A stretch of 40,316 nucleotides of DNA, from the NCBI GenBank assembly GCA_028713675.1, contig JAQTNV010000033.1, positions 1 to 40,316 of the forward strand, in the 5' to 3' direction. This stretch comes from a bacterium. GTDB taxonomy: Bacteria; Desulfobacterota; JAPLJL01. The notes below the pieces were generated by a model, which worked only from the letters and a program-made list of their open reading frames with translations, was not told the origin of the DNA and did not search any database. Shown here one piece after another: positions 30,961 to 39,660 of the stretch (position 1 is the stretch's first letter; each line of letters opens with the position of its first letter). Made by a program: the position numbers and the translations under genes.

Positions 30961-32331
30961 TTAGAAAACCACCTGGAATTTCATCCGGAGAGCAAAGGGA
31001 TCATTAAAATTTCCCTCCAGTCCGTCCCCGGTAAATAGGTAACCCAGTTCGAGTCCCGCCGAGCTCCGGCGGGTGAGCTTGACCTCCACCCCGGCGTCGG
31101 TCTCGATTCCCAGCCAGGAATCGTGCCCGGCGATGATATGATCAATCTTGTCCGGGTAAGCCCAGAGGACCCCGGCCATGACGCTGACCCGGGGCGCGTA
31201 AACATACTTGAAAAAAGGCCGCGCGTACACGGAATTGGCGATCCCGCCCCGGGTCAGGCGCGCCGCGCCCGCTTTCCGGGTCAGATAATCCATCACCTCG
31301 GAATAGAGCAGGATGCCCACGCGGTAATCCGGGGCGAAATTGGTCTGTTCCCCGCCCTTTCCGCTCCCGTCGCCGGAGGCATACCCGCCCTCCAGCCCGA
31401 AATCGAATTCCCCGTATTCCGTGACCAGGTCGGCTCCGCCCCGAAGCAAACCCCCCACCTGGTTCACGTCCTGCTTCTCGTCGTCCACCCCGGTTTTCCC
31501 GGTAGTGAACCGGCCTTCTCCGGCCGCATACAAATATTTTTGCCTGATCTGGCCGTAAAGGTCGAAGAGCCAGACACGGGTTTTGCTCTGAAACTGAACC
31601 TGCCGGCTGGCCGCCGCCCCGGCTTCCCATATGGTCCCCTTGCGGACATAGGAAATCATATACTCGTCGAGATCACTCGCGGGATCGGCCAGCCAGCCGA
31701 GAAAACCTTTCTCCTCCCGGTTGCGGTTGTAGGGATTTTTGATGAGCTTGTCGTAAGCCAGCATCAGTTCCCCGTTTCCCAGGAAGATTGTTTTCGGGGA
31801 GAAATAAGCGATCCGGTCCCGGGTCTCCCCGTAGTGGGAGTCTCCGAATTCAAAAACCTGGCCATCCCCGGAATTCAGGAAAGCCTGCAGACCGAAGCTG
31901 ACCGGCTGCCGGCCCAGGCGGAAAAGGCCGTAGGGGCTGTCGATCTCGGCCCAGACCCGCTTGACCTGCAGGGTGTCCCGTTCGTCGCCCAGGATCCCGG
32001 TGGCGGTGTTCCCGCCCGAGAGGCCATGGTCCAAGTAACTGGCGGCGGGGGCCGAGTTGTTGCCTAAAACCATGTCGTCCAAAACATCGATCTGGCTTTT
32101 GATCCGGACCCTTTCCTCCGCCACGATCGCGGGCTCGAGCCGGAGGCGCTGGACGAAGAACCCGATATCCTCCCCGCCGCTGTTTTTGGGATAAAGCCGA
32201 TATAGATAATCGTAACGCAGGCGGTAGTACCCGTTCATTTCCAGGAAAAGCGCCTGGGCTTTCGCCGGACGGACGGGAAACGCGAGCAAAAGGAGCGCGA
32301 AAATTAAAAATATTTTTTTAAATGATTTCAT
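30961..32331 (-). CDS. Outer-membrane beta-barrel protein, alginate-export-like (paralogue)
   Basis: A 456-residue outer-membrane barrel paralogous to the next gene downstream: signal peptide ending AKAQA (about 22-25), MNGYYRLRYDYLYRLYP, FFVQRLRLEPAIVAEERV, and LGRQPVSFGLQAFLNSGDGQVFEFGDSHYG in the same order as its paralogue, and a C-terminal Phe (FQVVF). The frame is open upstream to 32451, but the signal peptide supports the ATG at 32331. The only strong Shine-Dalgarno-like AGGAGG is about 20 bases upstream, so initiation is uncertain. About 120 bp separate it from the second barrel gene; that spacer holds an ACACGGAGAACACGGA repeat and the second gene's own AAAGGAGG. Confidence 0.8.
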   Translation of the reverse strand: MKSFKKIFLIFALLLLAFPVRPAKAQALFLEMNGYYRLRYDYLYRLYPKNSGGEDIGFFVQRLRLEPAIVAEERVRIKSQIDVLDDMVLGNNSAPAASYLDHGLSGGNTATGILGDERDTLQVKRVWAEIDSPYGLFRLGRQPVSFGLQAFLNSGDGQVFEFGDSHYGETRDRIAYFSPKTIFLGNGELMLAYDKLIKNPYNRNREEKGFLGWLADPASDLDEYMISYVRKGTIWEAGAAASRQVQFQSKTRVWLFDLYGQIRQKYLYAAGEGRFTTGKTGVDDEKQDVNQVGGLLRGGADLVTEYGEFDFGLEGGYASGDGSGKGGEQTNFAPDYRVGILLYSEVMDYLTRKAGAARLTRGGIANSVYARPFFKYVYAPRVSVMAGVLWAYPDKIDHIIAGHDSWLGIETDAGVEVKLTRRSSAGLELGYLFTGDGLEGNFNDPFALRMKFQVVF

Positions 32332-32452
32332 AAAAATGTCGGGCGGATCCCCCTCCTTCTCCCCCTGTTTTTCCAGCTGCAAAACTTCAGACAAACTCCG
32401 AACGACAAAAGGCAAACGGAGGGTATCCGCTTCCCCTTCAAACCAAGTCAAT

Positions 32453-32493
32453 CCTTCGACTCTCCCGGCCTGACGCCCGGAAAACGCTCAGGA
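32453..32493. repeat. REP-like core split by an insert
   Basis: CCTTCGAC (32453-32460) and CGCTCAGGA (32485-32493) are the two halves of the palindromic core seen intact (reverse complement) at 26523-26541. Here they are separated by 24 bp that include their own CCCGG/CCGG inverted motif. Confidence 0.45.
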
Positions 32494-32526
32494 ATGATTA
32501 AACCTCAGGTCCCGGTCGGGCCGGTC

Positions 32527-32937
32527 CTAGTGGTGCGCCGGCTGACAGAGCTCGGTCAGAACCCCGTAACAGGACTTGGGATGGATGAAAGCAACCAGGT
32601 TGCCGTGATAGCCCTTGCGAGGTTTCTCGTCGATCATCCGAGCTCCCCCGGCCTTGGCATCCGCGATCGCCTCTTCGATGTTCTCCACCTCGTAGCAGAT
32701 GTGTTGAACACCCTCGCCGCGCTCGGCAATAAACTTGCCTACCGCGGAATCCGGCGACAGCGGCTCGAGCAGTTCGATCCCGACCTCGCCCACGCGGACA
32801 AAGCCGATCTTGAGCCCGAGCTCCTGGACCACTTCCACCGCCTCCACCTTAAGCTTCAGCACGTCCCGGTAGAGTTTGACGGTCTCGTCAATATTCTTGG
32901 TGGCGACCCCGATGTGATTGATTTTCGGAATCTTCAT
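32527..32937 (-). CDS. mce: Methylmalonyl-CoA epimerase
   Basis: A 136-residue vicinal-oxygen-chelate-fold epimerase interconverting (2R)- and (2S)-methylmalonyl-CoA in propionyl-CoA metabolism, the normal length of the family. Metal ligands are recognisable: His8 in KINHIGVAT, the acidic position in GIELLEPL (E55), His79 in GVQHICYEV and Glu129 in GVLTELCQ. The start is the ATG at 32937 (MKIPKINHIGVAT); the open frame upstream is encoded by a dispersed repeat. No methylmalonyl-CoA mutase or carboxylase genes are adjacent. The short tail PAHH carries two extra His of no known role. Confidence 0.95.
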   Translation of the reverse strand: MKIPKINHIGVATKNIDETVKLYRDVLKLKVEAVEVVQELGLKIGFVRVGEVGIELLEPLSPDSAVGKFIAERGEGVQHICYEVENIEEAIADAKAGGARMIDEKPRKGYHGNLVAFIHPKSCYGVLTELCQPAHH

Positions 32938-32984
32938 GAGGGCAATTCTACCAAGCCCGGCTTCAAATTCAAGTCTGTCTGGTC

Positions 32985-33022
32985 GCATAGAGCAAAGAGC
33001 ATAGGGCATAGAGCAAAAACCC
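32985..33022. repeat. Low-complexity intergenic word repeat
   Basis: GCATAGAGCAAAGAGCATAG and GGCATAGAGCAAAAACC continue the word family found at 3025-3068 and elsewhere. It is followed (33030-33095) by TATTGGGTT/TTGGGGCC/AGTCTATT words. Confidence 0.6.
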
Positions 33023-33106
33023 GTAAGGCGTTTATTAAGTCTATTGGGTTCATTGGGGCCTAGGGTCTATTTAGTCTGTTGAGTATATTGGGTTTTCAGA
33101 AAGCCC

Positions 33107-33326
33107 GGGGGGAAGGTTCTTCCTTCGACCCCGATGGGGTCCTCAGGACGAGAACCCCAGAGGGGCGCGACACGAACTCTTAGGAGACCGGGTTGCGATA
33201 AACTCGATGACAAAGTATCTATCGATACTGGCTAGACCCGGTTGTCCCGAGCGAAGTCGAGGGACGGGTCAGCCTGCTGTGCAAACGGCATGGCACCTAT
33301 TGTGAGGGGAGCGAAACCTTCCCCCC
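33107..33326. repeat. 220-bp structured element bounded by 12-bp perfect inverted repeats
   Basis: GGGGGGAAGGTT (33107-33118) and AACCTTCCCCCC (33315-33326) close a segment that is itself full of stems. It contains ACCCC-GAT-GGGGT (33127-33141) and ACCGGGT/ACCCGGT enclosing AGTATC-TATC-GATACT (about 33188-33243). It also has GTCCC...GGGAC (33243-33265) with a GAGCGAAGTCGA loop, nested in GACCC/GGGTC. No open frame is present. It could be a non-coding RNA or a non-autonomous mobile element. I do not recognise it as RNase P, SRP, 6S or tmRNA. It fills most of the 490-bp gap between the epimerase and SDR genes. Confidence 0.65.
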
Positions 33327-33336
33327 AAAAAAGAAA

Positions 33337-33389
33337 AAGAGCTGACGAGTAAGGTAAAGAATGACGATCGTTGACGGCTGAAAGCTCTT
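33337..33389 (-). terminator. Candidate terminator of the SDR gene
   Basis: On the minus strand AAGAGCT (33389-33383) pairs with AGCTCTT (33343-33337) across a long loop, followed by TTTCTTTTTT. It lies about 40 bp downstream of the SDR stop. The large loop keeps confidence low. Confidence 0.45.
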
Positions 33390-33427
33390 AAATATTTTCC
33401 CGGTCTACGGTCTACCGTCAACGTCTT

Positions 33428-34177
33428 TTATTCCTTACAGGCGGTATATCCCCCATCCGCCGGGATCACCGCCCCGGTCATGTAGCGGGCCTGGTCCGAA
33501 GCCAGGAAGAGGATGACGGAGGCGATATCCTCCGGGTTGGCCAGGCGTCCCATCGGGATCAGGCTCTCGAGCTTCTTTCTTCTTTCCGGGTCGGAGAAAA
33601 AATGAACGGCCCCTTCAGTCAGCGTCCGGCCCGGCTCCACCGCGTTGACATTGATCCCGTAAGGGGCAAGCTCCACCGCCATCGCCTTGGTCAGCATCTT
33701 CACGCCCCCTTTGGCGGCGATGTAAGCCGCGAAGTTGGAGGTGGCCAGTTCGGACCTCTGGCAGGCCATGTTTATGATCCGGCCCGGTTTTTTATTCTCA
33801 ATCATCCATCTGGAAACCGCCTGGCCCCAGAGAAAAACCCCCTTGAGATTCGCCCCCATCGTCCTGTCCCATTTTTCCTCTGGAAAGTCTTTAAACGCGG
33901 CCTTTTCCATGACCCCGGCGCAGGTCACCAGGACATCCACCCGGCCGTATTCAGTTATACATTTCTTCAGACCGGTTGTTACATCACCCGATTTGCCCAC
34001 ATCCCCGCAATAATAAGTTGCCGGGAAACCCTTCAACTTGGTTGCGACAAGCTTTTTCAGGTTTTTCTCATCCAAGTCCACCAGGAACAGCCGGTAGCCG
34101 GCTTTGGCAAATTCAATGGCTGTGGCTTTCCCGATGCCGTATGCCGCTCCTGTGACGATTGCTACTGAACTTTTCAT
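33428..34177 (-). CDS. SDR family oxidoreductase with Cys at the catalytic Ser position
   Basis: A 249-residue short-chain dehydrogenase. TGAAYGIG is at 9-16 with an Asp at the end of beta-2 (D34), suggesting NAD(H). N110, Y152 and K156 of the catalytic tetrad are present. However, the residue 13 positions before the Tyr, normally Ser, is Cys139 (INMACQRS), and NAG is CAG (86-88). The rest (NAVEPGRTLTEGAV, IPMGRLANPEDIAS, DGGYT) is typical. I use the ATG at 34177, with GGGGGGAG about 12 bases upstream; a TTG at 34210 overlapping the previous stop (TTGA) is an alternative. Activity may be altered or use another acid. Confidence 0.88.
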   Translation of the reverse strand: MKSSVAIVTGAAYGIGKATAIEFAKAGYRLFLVDLDEKNLKKLVATKLKGFPATYYCGDVGKSGDVTTGLKKCITEYGRVDVLVTCAGVMEKAAFKDFPEEKWDRTMGANLKGVFLWGQAVSRWMIENKKPGRIINMACQRSELATSNFAAYIAAKGGVKMLTKAMAVELAPYGINVNAVEPGRTLTEGAVHFFSDPERRKKLESLIPMGRLANPEDIASVILFLASDQARYMTGAVIPADGGYTACKE

Positions 34178-34206
34178 TTTTAAAAAATTCTCCCCCCTTA
34201 GAAAAT

Positions 34207-34731
34207 TCAATTAATCTTTATCTCTTTTAGATCAATTTTTTTAAAATTTTCTTTTTTTCTTAATTCATCAACTGTTATTACATCCCAATAATGGTAGTAA
34301 TAAATGATGGTACCATCTTTTGAGATCCCGTATAGCTCAAACATGTGACCCGCATCATCATATTTACTTAGCGGATTTATCTTTATTATTTTATTGTCCT
34401 TCATCCTCCATAAATAAATACCCGGTCTATCCCCATAAATACCAGCGACCGCAAAAATCAACTTGGAAGAATCGGGAGCCCATACTATTCCTTCTGTATC
34501 TACATCGTCGTATTTTATTTTCTTTTTATTTTTTACATTTGTTACTATCAACGTATGCGTCTCCCCTTCCGTAGTCCCTATTTCGGCAAAATACTTTTTA
34601 TCGGGAGAATAATAAACTCCCGAGGTGAAAGATACTTTGATTATTCCACGATCTTCTTCACATCTAGCAATATCTGAATTAATAAAAAGGAAAAACAGAA
34701 GAAGGAATATAAACAATAAATATCTTTTCAT
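34207..34731 (-). CDS. Secreted TolB/WD40-like propeller fragment protein
   Basis: A 174-residue AT-rich gene product with a signal peptide (hydrophobic core 4-18, cleavage near IARCEE). Repeated blade-like motifs, VYYSPDKKYFAEIG, GIVWAPDSSKLIFAV and LYGISKDGTIIYYYHYWD, resemble PD40/TolB-type beta-propeller blades (S-PDG-K-I pattern), but only about three are present, so it is small for a closed propeller. Function unknown. Base composition differs clearly from the SDR gene whose alternative start it touches. Confidence 0.65.
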   Translation of the reverse strand: MKRYLLFIFLLLFFLFINSDIARCEEDRGIIKVSFTSGVYYSPDKKYFAEIGTTEGETHTLIVTNVKNKKKIKYDDVDTEGIVWAPDSSKLIFAVAGIYGDRPGIYLWRMKDNKIIKINPLSKYDDAGHMFELYGISKDGTIIYYYHYWDVITVDELRKKENFKKIDLKEIKIN

Positions 34732-34755
34732 TTATTTTTTAAACTACCGGAAAGT

Positions 34756-35205
34756 TTACTTTTTATTGTTTCGCTTAAATAATTTTTCCAGAATTTTAAG
34801 ATCTTCCAGGTCCTTGGGGCGGGCGGCGGATTTTTTCATTTTTATCAAGTCTTCAAGACCGGCAAAATAAACCGTGGTTGAACCGATTTGCCCTTCGATT
34901 TTGTTCTTCCAAATCTCCGAGAAGGAAACCCCGGAAACAAACGGGTGAACATCGGTTTCCAAAAGGTACTGACGGATAAGAATCTTTTTGGAGAGTAATT
35001 CCCCGGAGGTTAAATCTGAAACATCATAACCAAATGCCTTTAAAGCTTTAAGCGTTCGAGCCGCGTTTTCCTTGGCCGGTTCGATAAAGATATCAACATC
35101 AAGGGTAGCCCGGGAAAAACCATGTACGGGAAAAGCGGTGGCGCCGATAATGACAAAACGAACTTTATGTTCGTTTAATAATTTCAATAGGTTTTCGATG
35201 TCCAT
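34756..35205 (-). CDS. Nucleotidyltransferase (MNT/AbiEii-like, probable toxin-antitoxin component)
   Basis: A 149-residue minimal nucleotidyltransferase-fold protein. The segment FVIIGATAFPVHGFSRATLDVDIFIEP (about 17-43) is the family's Gly-motif followed by DxD (D36, D38). The usual GG is altered to IGAT. The C-terminal half, VYFAGLEDLIKMKKSAARPKDLEDLKIL, is the typical KD-x-x-D-x-x-x-L helix of AbiEii/DUF6036-like proteins. It overlaps by 41 bases the 61-residue gene upstream, so the two form a coupled pair. Such pairs act as toxin-antitoxin-like or abortive-infection modules; the direction of action here is unknown. Confidence 0.8.
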   Translation of the reverse strand: MDIENLLKLLNEHKVRFVIIGATAFPVHGFSRATLDVDIFIEPAKENAARTLKALKAFGYDVSDLTSGELLSKKILIRQYLLETDVHPFVSGVSFSEIWKNKIEGQIGSTTVYFAGLEDLIKMKKSAARPKDLEDLKILEKLFKRNNKK

Positions 35206-35350
35206 GGCGGATAAGCATCTCCTTGATCAGGTCGGACCGCTCGAACATCATCTTGAATCTCTCGGCGGTGGTGAGGGAAGCCTGATAATCGAGCTCGAAT
35301 TCGAGCTCTTTTTCCTCGTTGTGATGATCAAGTTTAAGGATTGATTTCAT
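35165..35350 (-). CDS. Small partner protein of the nucleotidyltransferase
   Basis: A 61-residue charged protein with an acidic KLDHHNEEKELEFELDY stretch and a helix LTTAERFKMMFERSDLIKEML, ending GHRKPIEIIKRT. Small proteins of this type (LTTxERFxxMF...HRKPxEIIKR) are commonly found immediately upstream of and overlapping nucleotidyltransferase genes. The overlap (35165-35205) and shared strand indicate translational coupling. The role, antitoxin or regulator, is inferred only from context. Confidence 0.7.
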   Translation of the reverse strand: MKSILKLDHHNEEKELEFELDYQASLTTAERFKMMFERSDLIKEMLIRHGHRKPIEIIKRT

Positions 35351-35439
35351 TGGATAAATCCCTCGGTTTCTTACCGATACATTTTACCTTATTCCACGAT
35401 ATTTTTCATTAATAACCAGCTGGGATAATAAATAAAGAA

Positions 35440-35725
35440 CTACGCAACCTGAAGGTTGCGGCTACCGACTCATGGCTCGTTACTCGTTGCTCTCTGCCCT
35501 ATGCGCTATGCGCTATGTCCTTTGCCTTCTACGGCTTGACTTTCCGAGCAGGGGAAATAAAAATCTCAAGCGAAGAATGAACCCCTCACCCCCCGCCTCC
35601 GCCAAGGCTACGGCGGGCAGGTCGCCCTCCTTAAAATGGGAGAGGATGATTAAAAAGGGGGTTTTCATGTAGGGGCGGCACTCAGCTGCCGCCCGCGGGA
35701 GCCGGCGGAGCGGCTCCCCTACGAA
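35440..35725. repeat. Mosaic of dispersed repeats upstream of ileS
   Basis: No gene is seen in the 400-bp gap. It contains an AACCTGAAGGTTGCGGCTACC palindrome-like unit (about 35448-35466), CCTATGCGCTATGCGCTATG words (35500-35518), and a CGCCTCCGCCAAGGCTACGG unit (35596-35615). It ends with a cloverleaf-like element at 35669-35722: outer GTAGGGG/CCCCTAC, inner stems GGGCGGC/GCCGCCC and GGGAGCCG/CGGCTCCC. No T-box motif was found upstream of ileS. Confidence 0.6.
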
Positions 35726-35754
35726 ATAATTATCTAACCATAAGGAATGATTCT

Positions 35755-38565
35755 GTGGCGAAAGAGAAAAAAGAAGATCGTTACCGAGCAACGTTAAATC
35801 TGCCCAAAACGGAATTTCCGATGAAGGCCGACCTGCCCAAGCGGGAGCCGGAGATGCTCGCCCGCTGGGAGAAGGAGAAGCTCTACGCGCAGATCCTGGA
35901 AAAGTCCAAGGGCCGCCCGCGCTTCATCCTCCACGACGGTCCCCCTTACGCCAACGGCCACATCCACATCGGGACCGCGTTCAATAAGATTCTGAAAGAC
36001 CTGGTGGTCAAATCCCACTTCATGCTGGGAAACTATTCCCCCTACATCCCCGGTTGGGACTGCCACGGCCTCCCGATCGAGCTCAAGGCTGAAGAAGAGC
36101 TCGGGGCCCGCAAGGATAGTATCGGAAAGCTGGAGTTCCGGAAATACTGCCGGGAATACGCCAATAAGTTTCTCAACATCCAGCGCGAGGAATTTAAGCG
36201 CCTGGGCGGCCTGGGGATCTGGGAAAAGCCCTACATCACGATGGACTACGATTACGAGGCCACCATCACCCGGGAATTCGGAAAGATGGTGGAACGGGGA
36301 ATGGTTTTCCGGGGACTGAAACCGGTTTACTGGTGCGCCTCCTGCCAGACCGCTTTGGCCGAAGCCGAGGTGGAATACGCCGACCTGACCTCCCCTTCCA
36401 TATTCGTGAAGTTCGCGATCGCCGATGACACCCCCGGCCTGCCCCCCGCGGTCAAAGGCAAGAAAGTATACGTCGCGATCTGGACCACCACCCCCTGGAC
36501 GCTGGTCGCCAACCTGGCGGTCTGCCTCCACCCGGATCTCGATTACGCGGCGGTCGAGATCCCGAACGGCGAAGTCCTGATCATGGCCGAGGGCCTGGTC
36601 CTCCGGGGCATGGCCGAGATGGAAATCGAAGGCTACAAGGTCCTGGGAAAGGTTTCCCCCCGCGACCTGGAAAAGAAAACCTGCCGCCATCCTTTTTTGA
36701 ACCGCGACTCCCTGATCATCCTGGGCGAGCATGTCACCCTCGAGGCCGGGACCGGCTGCGTCCACACCGCCCCCGGGCACGGGCAGGAGGACTACGAGGT
36801 GGGTCTCAAATACGGGCTGGAAACCTTTTCCCCGGTGGATGACCAGGGCCGCTTCACCAAGGCGGCCGGATACCTGGTCGGGGAAATGGTGTTCAACGCC
36901 GACGCCCAGGTGATCGCCGAACTGCAAAAGTCCGGCGCCCTGCTGAAAAGCCGGCCCATTTCCCATTCCTATCCCCACTGCTGGCGCTGCGGCAAGCCGA
37001 TCGTTTTCCGGGCCACTCCCCAGTGGTTCATCGGAATGGAGAAGTGTGACCTGCGGAAGAAAGCCCTCGCGGAGATCAAGAAAACCCGCTGGATCCCGGC
37101 CTGGGGCGAGGACCGGATTCTGGGGATGATTGAAAACCGCCCCGACTGGTGCATTTCCCGGCAAAGACTCTGGGGAATCCCCATCCCGGCCATCTACTGC
37201 CGCTCCTGCGGCGAGGTGCGCCTGGACCCGGCGCTGATCGAGCGCGCGGCCGGCATCTACGAGACCAAGGGCGCGGACGCCTGGTTCGAGCTTCCCGTTT
37301 CCGAACTTTTACCCCCGGGCACCAAGTGCGCGAAATGCGGCGGGGACCAGTTTGAAAAAGAGAAAGACATCCTGGACGTCTGGTTCGATTCGGGGTCAAG
37401 CTTCGCCGCCGTCTGCGAGAAGCGCCCCGAGCTCTCCTCCCCGGCGGAACTCTACCTGGAGGGAAGCGACCAGCACCGGGGCTGGTTCCACTCGAGCCTC
37501 CTGGTCTCGGTCGGCACCCGCGGCCGCGCGCCCTACCTTTCGGTCCTGACCCACGGCTTCACCGTGGACGGCGACGGCCGGAAGATGTCCAAGCACCTGG
37601 GCAACGTCATCTTTCCCTCGGAAATCATCGACAAGTACGGCGCCGAGATCATCCGGCTCTGGGTGGCGAGCGAGGATTACCGGGACGATATCCGGATCTC
37701 CCCCGAGATCCTGGAGCGCCTGGCCGAGTCCTACCGGAAGATCCGGAACACCTTCCGCTTCCTCCTGAGCAATCTTTACGATTTCAACCCGGAAAAAGAC
37801 TCCGTTCCCTACCCCGACCTGGAAGAGATCGACCGTTTTCTCCTCCACCGCCTCTCCGACCTGGAAAAGCGCTCCCGCGAGGCCTACCGTGATTTCAACT
37901 ACTATCCGGTCCTCCACGCCCTTCATAATTTCTGCGTGGTGGATCTCAGCTCCTTTTATCTCGACATCCTGAAGGACCGGCTTTACACCTTCAAATCCGA
38001 TTCCCGGGAGCGCCGCGCCGCCCAGACCATCCTTTACCTGGTCCTCGACCACCTGCTCCGCCTGGCCGCGCCGATCCTCTCCTTTACCGCCGAAGAGGCC
38101 TGGCTGATGCTTCCCCCCGCCGCCGGGCGCGAGCCTTCCGTCCATCTTGCCCTCTTCGCCGAGCCGAAGCCGGAATGGGAGAAGCCGGAGCTGGCTGAAA
38201 CCTGGGAAAAGCTCATCGCCGTCCGCGGCGAGGTCCTGAAGGCCCTGGAAAAAGAGCGGAAGGAAAAAAGGATCGGGAACTCCCTCGAGGCCCTGGTGAC
38301 CCTGCAGCCCCCGGCCGAGCTTAAAGATACGCTGGCCAGATACCAGCCTTTACTCCGCTACCTCTTCATTACCTCGGCCGCGGAGATCGGGGAAGTGGCC
38401 CCGGGAGAGGGCTTTGAAAGCCCCGACCTGAAGGGGCTCCGGGTCCGGGTGCAGAAAGCCCCCGGCCAGAAATGCGAGCGCTGCTGGAACGTGAGCGAAA
38501 AGGTCGGGTCCGACACGGCCCACCCCACGCTCTGCGAGCGGTGTGTGCCGGCGGTAAAAGAATAA
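35755..38565 (+). CDS. ileS: Isoleucyl-tRNA synthetase
   Basis: Full-length class I aminoacyl-tRNA synthetase of 936 residues, charging tRNA-Ile and editing valine. The HIGH motif appears as HIGT (71-74) in [31 protein letters not shown] and the CP1 editing domain (TTTPWTL, then [14 protein letters not shown]) are present, KMSKS is KMSKH at 610-614, and the C-terminal zinc ribbon has CERC pairs at C907/C910 and C927/C930. The start is a GTG with AAGGA nine bases upstream (35742-35746). This is the bacterial form with the C-terminal zinc domain. A strong terminator follows, so it is monocistronic. Confidence 0.98.
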   Translation: MAKEKKEDRYRATLNLPKTEFPMKADLPKREPEMLARWEKEKLYAQILEKSKGRPRFILHDGPPYANGHIHIGTAFNKILKDLVVKSHFMLGNYSPYIPGWDCHGLPIELKAEEELGARKDSIGKLEFRKYCREYANKFLNIQREEFKRLGGLGIWEKPYITMDYDYEATITREFGKMVERGMVFRGLKPVYWCASCQTALAEAEVEYADLTSPSIFVKFAIADDTPGLPPAVKGKKVYVAIWTTTPWTLVANLAVCLHPDLDYAAVEIPNGEVLIMAEGLVLRGMAEMEIEGYKVLGKVSPRDLEKKTCRHPFLNRDSLIILGEHVTLEAGTGCVHTAPGHGQEDYEVGLKYGLETFSPVDDQGRFTKAAGYLVGEMVFNADAQVIAELQKSGALLKSRPISHSYPHCWRCGKPIVFRATPQWFIGMEKCDLRKKALAEIKKTRWIPAWGEDRILGMIENRPDWCISRQRLWGIPIPAIYCRSCGEVRLDPALIERAAGIYETKGADAWFELPVSELLPPGTKCAKCGGDQFEKEKDILDVWFDSGSSFAAVCEKRPELSSPAELYLEGSDQHRGWFHSSLLVSVGTRGRAPYLSVLTHGFTVDGDGRKMSKHLGNVIFPSEIIDKYGAEIIRLWVASEDYRDDIRISPEILERLAESYRKIRNTFRFLLSNLYDFNPEKDSVPYPDLEEIDRFLLHRLSDLEKRSREAYRDFNYYPVLHALHNFCVVDLSSFYLDILKDRLYTFKSDSRERRAAQTILYLVLDHLLRLAAPILSFTAEEAWLMLPPAAGREPSVHLALFAEPKPEWEKPELAETWEKLIAVRGEVLKALEKERKEKRIGNSLEALVTLQPPAELKDTLARYQPLLRYLFITSAAEIGEVAPGEGFESPDLKGLRVRVQKAPGQKCERCWNVSEKVGSDTAHPTLCERCVPAVKE

Positions 38566-38590
38566 TTCCGTCCCAACCCTGGCAATACAA

Positions 38591-38623
38591 ATGGCCCGAA
38601 GTTAATATCCGGGCCATTTTTTT
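38591..38623 (+). terminator. Rho-independent terminator after ileS
   Basis: Stem ATGGCCCG / CGGGCCAT (38591-38598 with 38610-38617), an 11-base loop, then seven T. Confidence 0.92.
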
Positions 38624-38645
38624 GTTAAGAAAAGCTAATGGCAGA

Positions 38646-39308
38646 TTAAAAGAGGAAATTAATTCCGAGTTTCAATGTCAGGAATCCATCTTCACTACTC
38701 CAATCAACGATATTGTAGGTTAAATTTGTGCCAGCAGAAAAAAATTCTTTAATAGACAAATCGACTCCCCCGCTAAAATTTAATAGGTAAGTTACGTCGT
38801 TCCCATAATCATAGGAATTCTCCGGGTAATACGAGATAACCGCTCCAAACCCAAACCCCAATGTTGGTTTGATAATTCCTTTTAAAATGCGAACCTTAAC
38901 TTCCGGAACAATGGAAATTAGGCCAACATCCGGACCCCCGTCTTGGTCAGTGTTTTTATAAGGGATATGATAAAGAAAATCCAAGCCGACCAGGACTCGA
39001 TTGTTAATCCAATAACCTCCGTTGACTCCAAAGACAGCGGTGTCTCGCCTCAGGTAACATCTATAACAAAAAAGACGTGAATAACCCCCTTCCACCCCAA
39101 CCGAAAACTTACCGGTTTTGTTAATAACCTTGTCCTTTTCATTAATTTGATTGTCCTGTTTATCCTTAACTTGGATATCCCCAGAATCAACTTCATCAAT
39201 AAGGCCATTTTTCAGCAAGCCTGGATATCCGCCGGCATGGAGATCGGTGCAATAAAAGGCTAAAGGCAAAACTAAGGCGACAACGCCAAGCAATAATCGA
39301 GATTTCAT
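38646..39308 (-). CDS. Outer-membrane beta-barrel protein
   Basis: A 220-residue predicted outer-membrane protein: signal peptide ending LHAGG (about 25-26), a polar linker rich in Asp and Lys (about 38-66), then eight or so alternating strands (KFSVGVEGGYSRLF, TAVFGVNGGYWIN, RVLVGLDFLYHI, KPTLGFGFGAVISY, VDLSIKEFFSAGTNLTYN) ending in the barrel signature LKLGINFLF. It resembles OmpA/OmpW-size barrels with unknown ligand. Two cysteines sit in LFCYRCY. It converges on ileS, and the ileS terminator may serve both. Confidence 0.75.
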   Translation of the reverse strand: MKSRLLLGVVALVLPLAFYCTDLHAGGYPGLLKNGLIDEVDSGDIQVKDKQDNQINEKDKVINKTGKFSVGVEGGYSRLFCYRCYLRRDTAVFGVNGGYWINNRVLVGLDFLYHIPYKNTDQDGGPDVGLISIVPEVKVRILKGIIKPTLGFGFGAVISYYPENSYDYGNDVTYLLNFSGGVDLSIKEFFSAGTNLTYNIVDWSSEDGFLTLKLGINFLF

Positions 39309-39345
39309 GGGCGGCTCTAGAATACAGGATCTTTGAGGGGGCGTC

Positions 39346-39660
39346 TTATTTATAAATATTCCCCCTGGGGCCGAAGGCGATTATTCTGACTACCTTTACA
39401 TCAGGGATAATTCGATAAATAAACCGCAGAGAACCCATCCGGTATCTGAACAAGCCTTCAAACTCACCATGAAGCCGTTTGGTATGCTTTCCCCAAAACG
39501 GGTTTTGCAGGACATCCTTAAAGGCTTTTTGGATTCTGGTCTGGTCTTTTTCGGAAAGGTGGAAATAATATTTCTCGGCAGAGGTAACCCACTCGAGATT
39601 AAACGATTCTCTACCGGCGGAGGATTCCCGCCGCCGACCGGATTCTCCCGTCTTTTTCAT
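39346..39660 (-). CDS. RelE/ParE family toxin
   Basis: A 104-residue RelE/ParE-fold protein: FNLEWVTSAEKYYFHLSEKDQTRIQKA at the N-terminus, the core NPFWGKHTKRLHGEFEGLFRYRMGSLRFIYRI, and VVRIIAFGPRGNIYK at the end. These match the mRNA-interferase/gyrase-inhibitor family motif L-x-G-xxx-G-x-x-RxRxGxYRxxY, here with SLRFIYRI. It overlaps the upstream antitoxin gene by 50 bases, an unusually long overlap; no later start codon lies between residue 1 and the conserved core, so the overlap looks real. Confidence 0.88.
   Translation of the reverse strand: MKKTGESGRRRESSAGRESFNLEWVTSAEKYYFHLSEKDQTRIQKAFKDVLQNPFWGKHTKRLHGEFEGLFRYRMGSLRFIYRIIPDVKVVRIIAFGPRGNIYK

Noticed and set aside
33107-33326. RNase P, tmRNA or SRP RNA
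   Set aside because: The closing stem and size are suggestive, but the conserved core sequences of those RNAs are missing.
35351-35754. T-box leader upstream of ileS
   Set aside because: No T-box sequence or antiterminator pairing was found; the spacer is a mosaic of dispersed repeats.
35794-37164. Long minus-strand open frame opposite ileS
   Set aside because: Shadow of ileS; composition-driven with no recognisable motifs.
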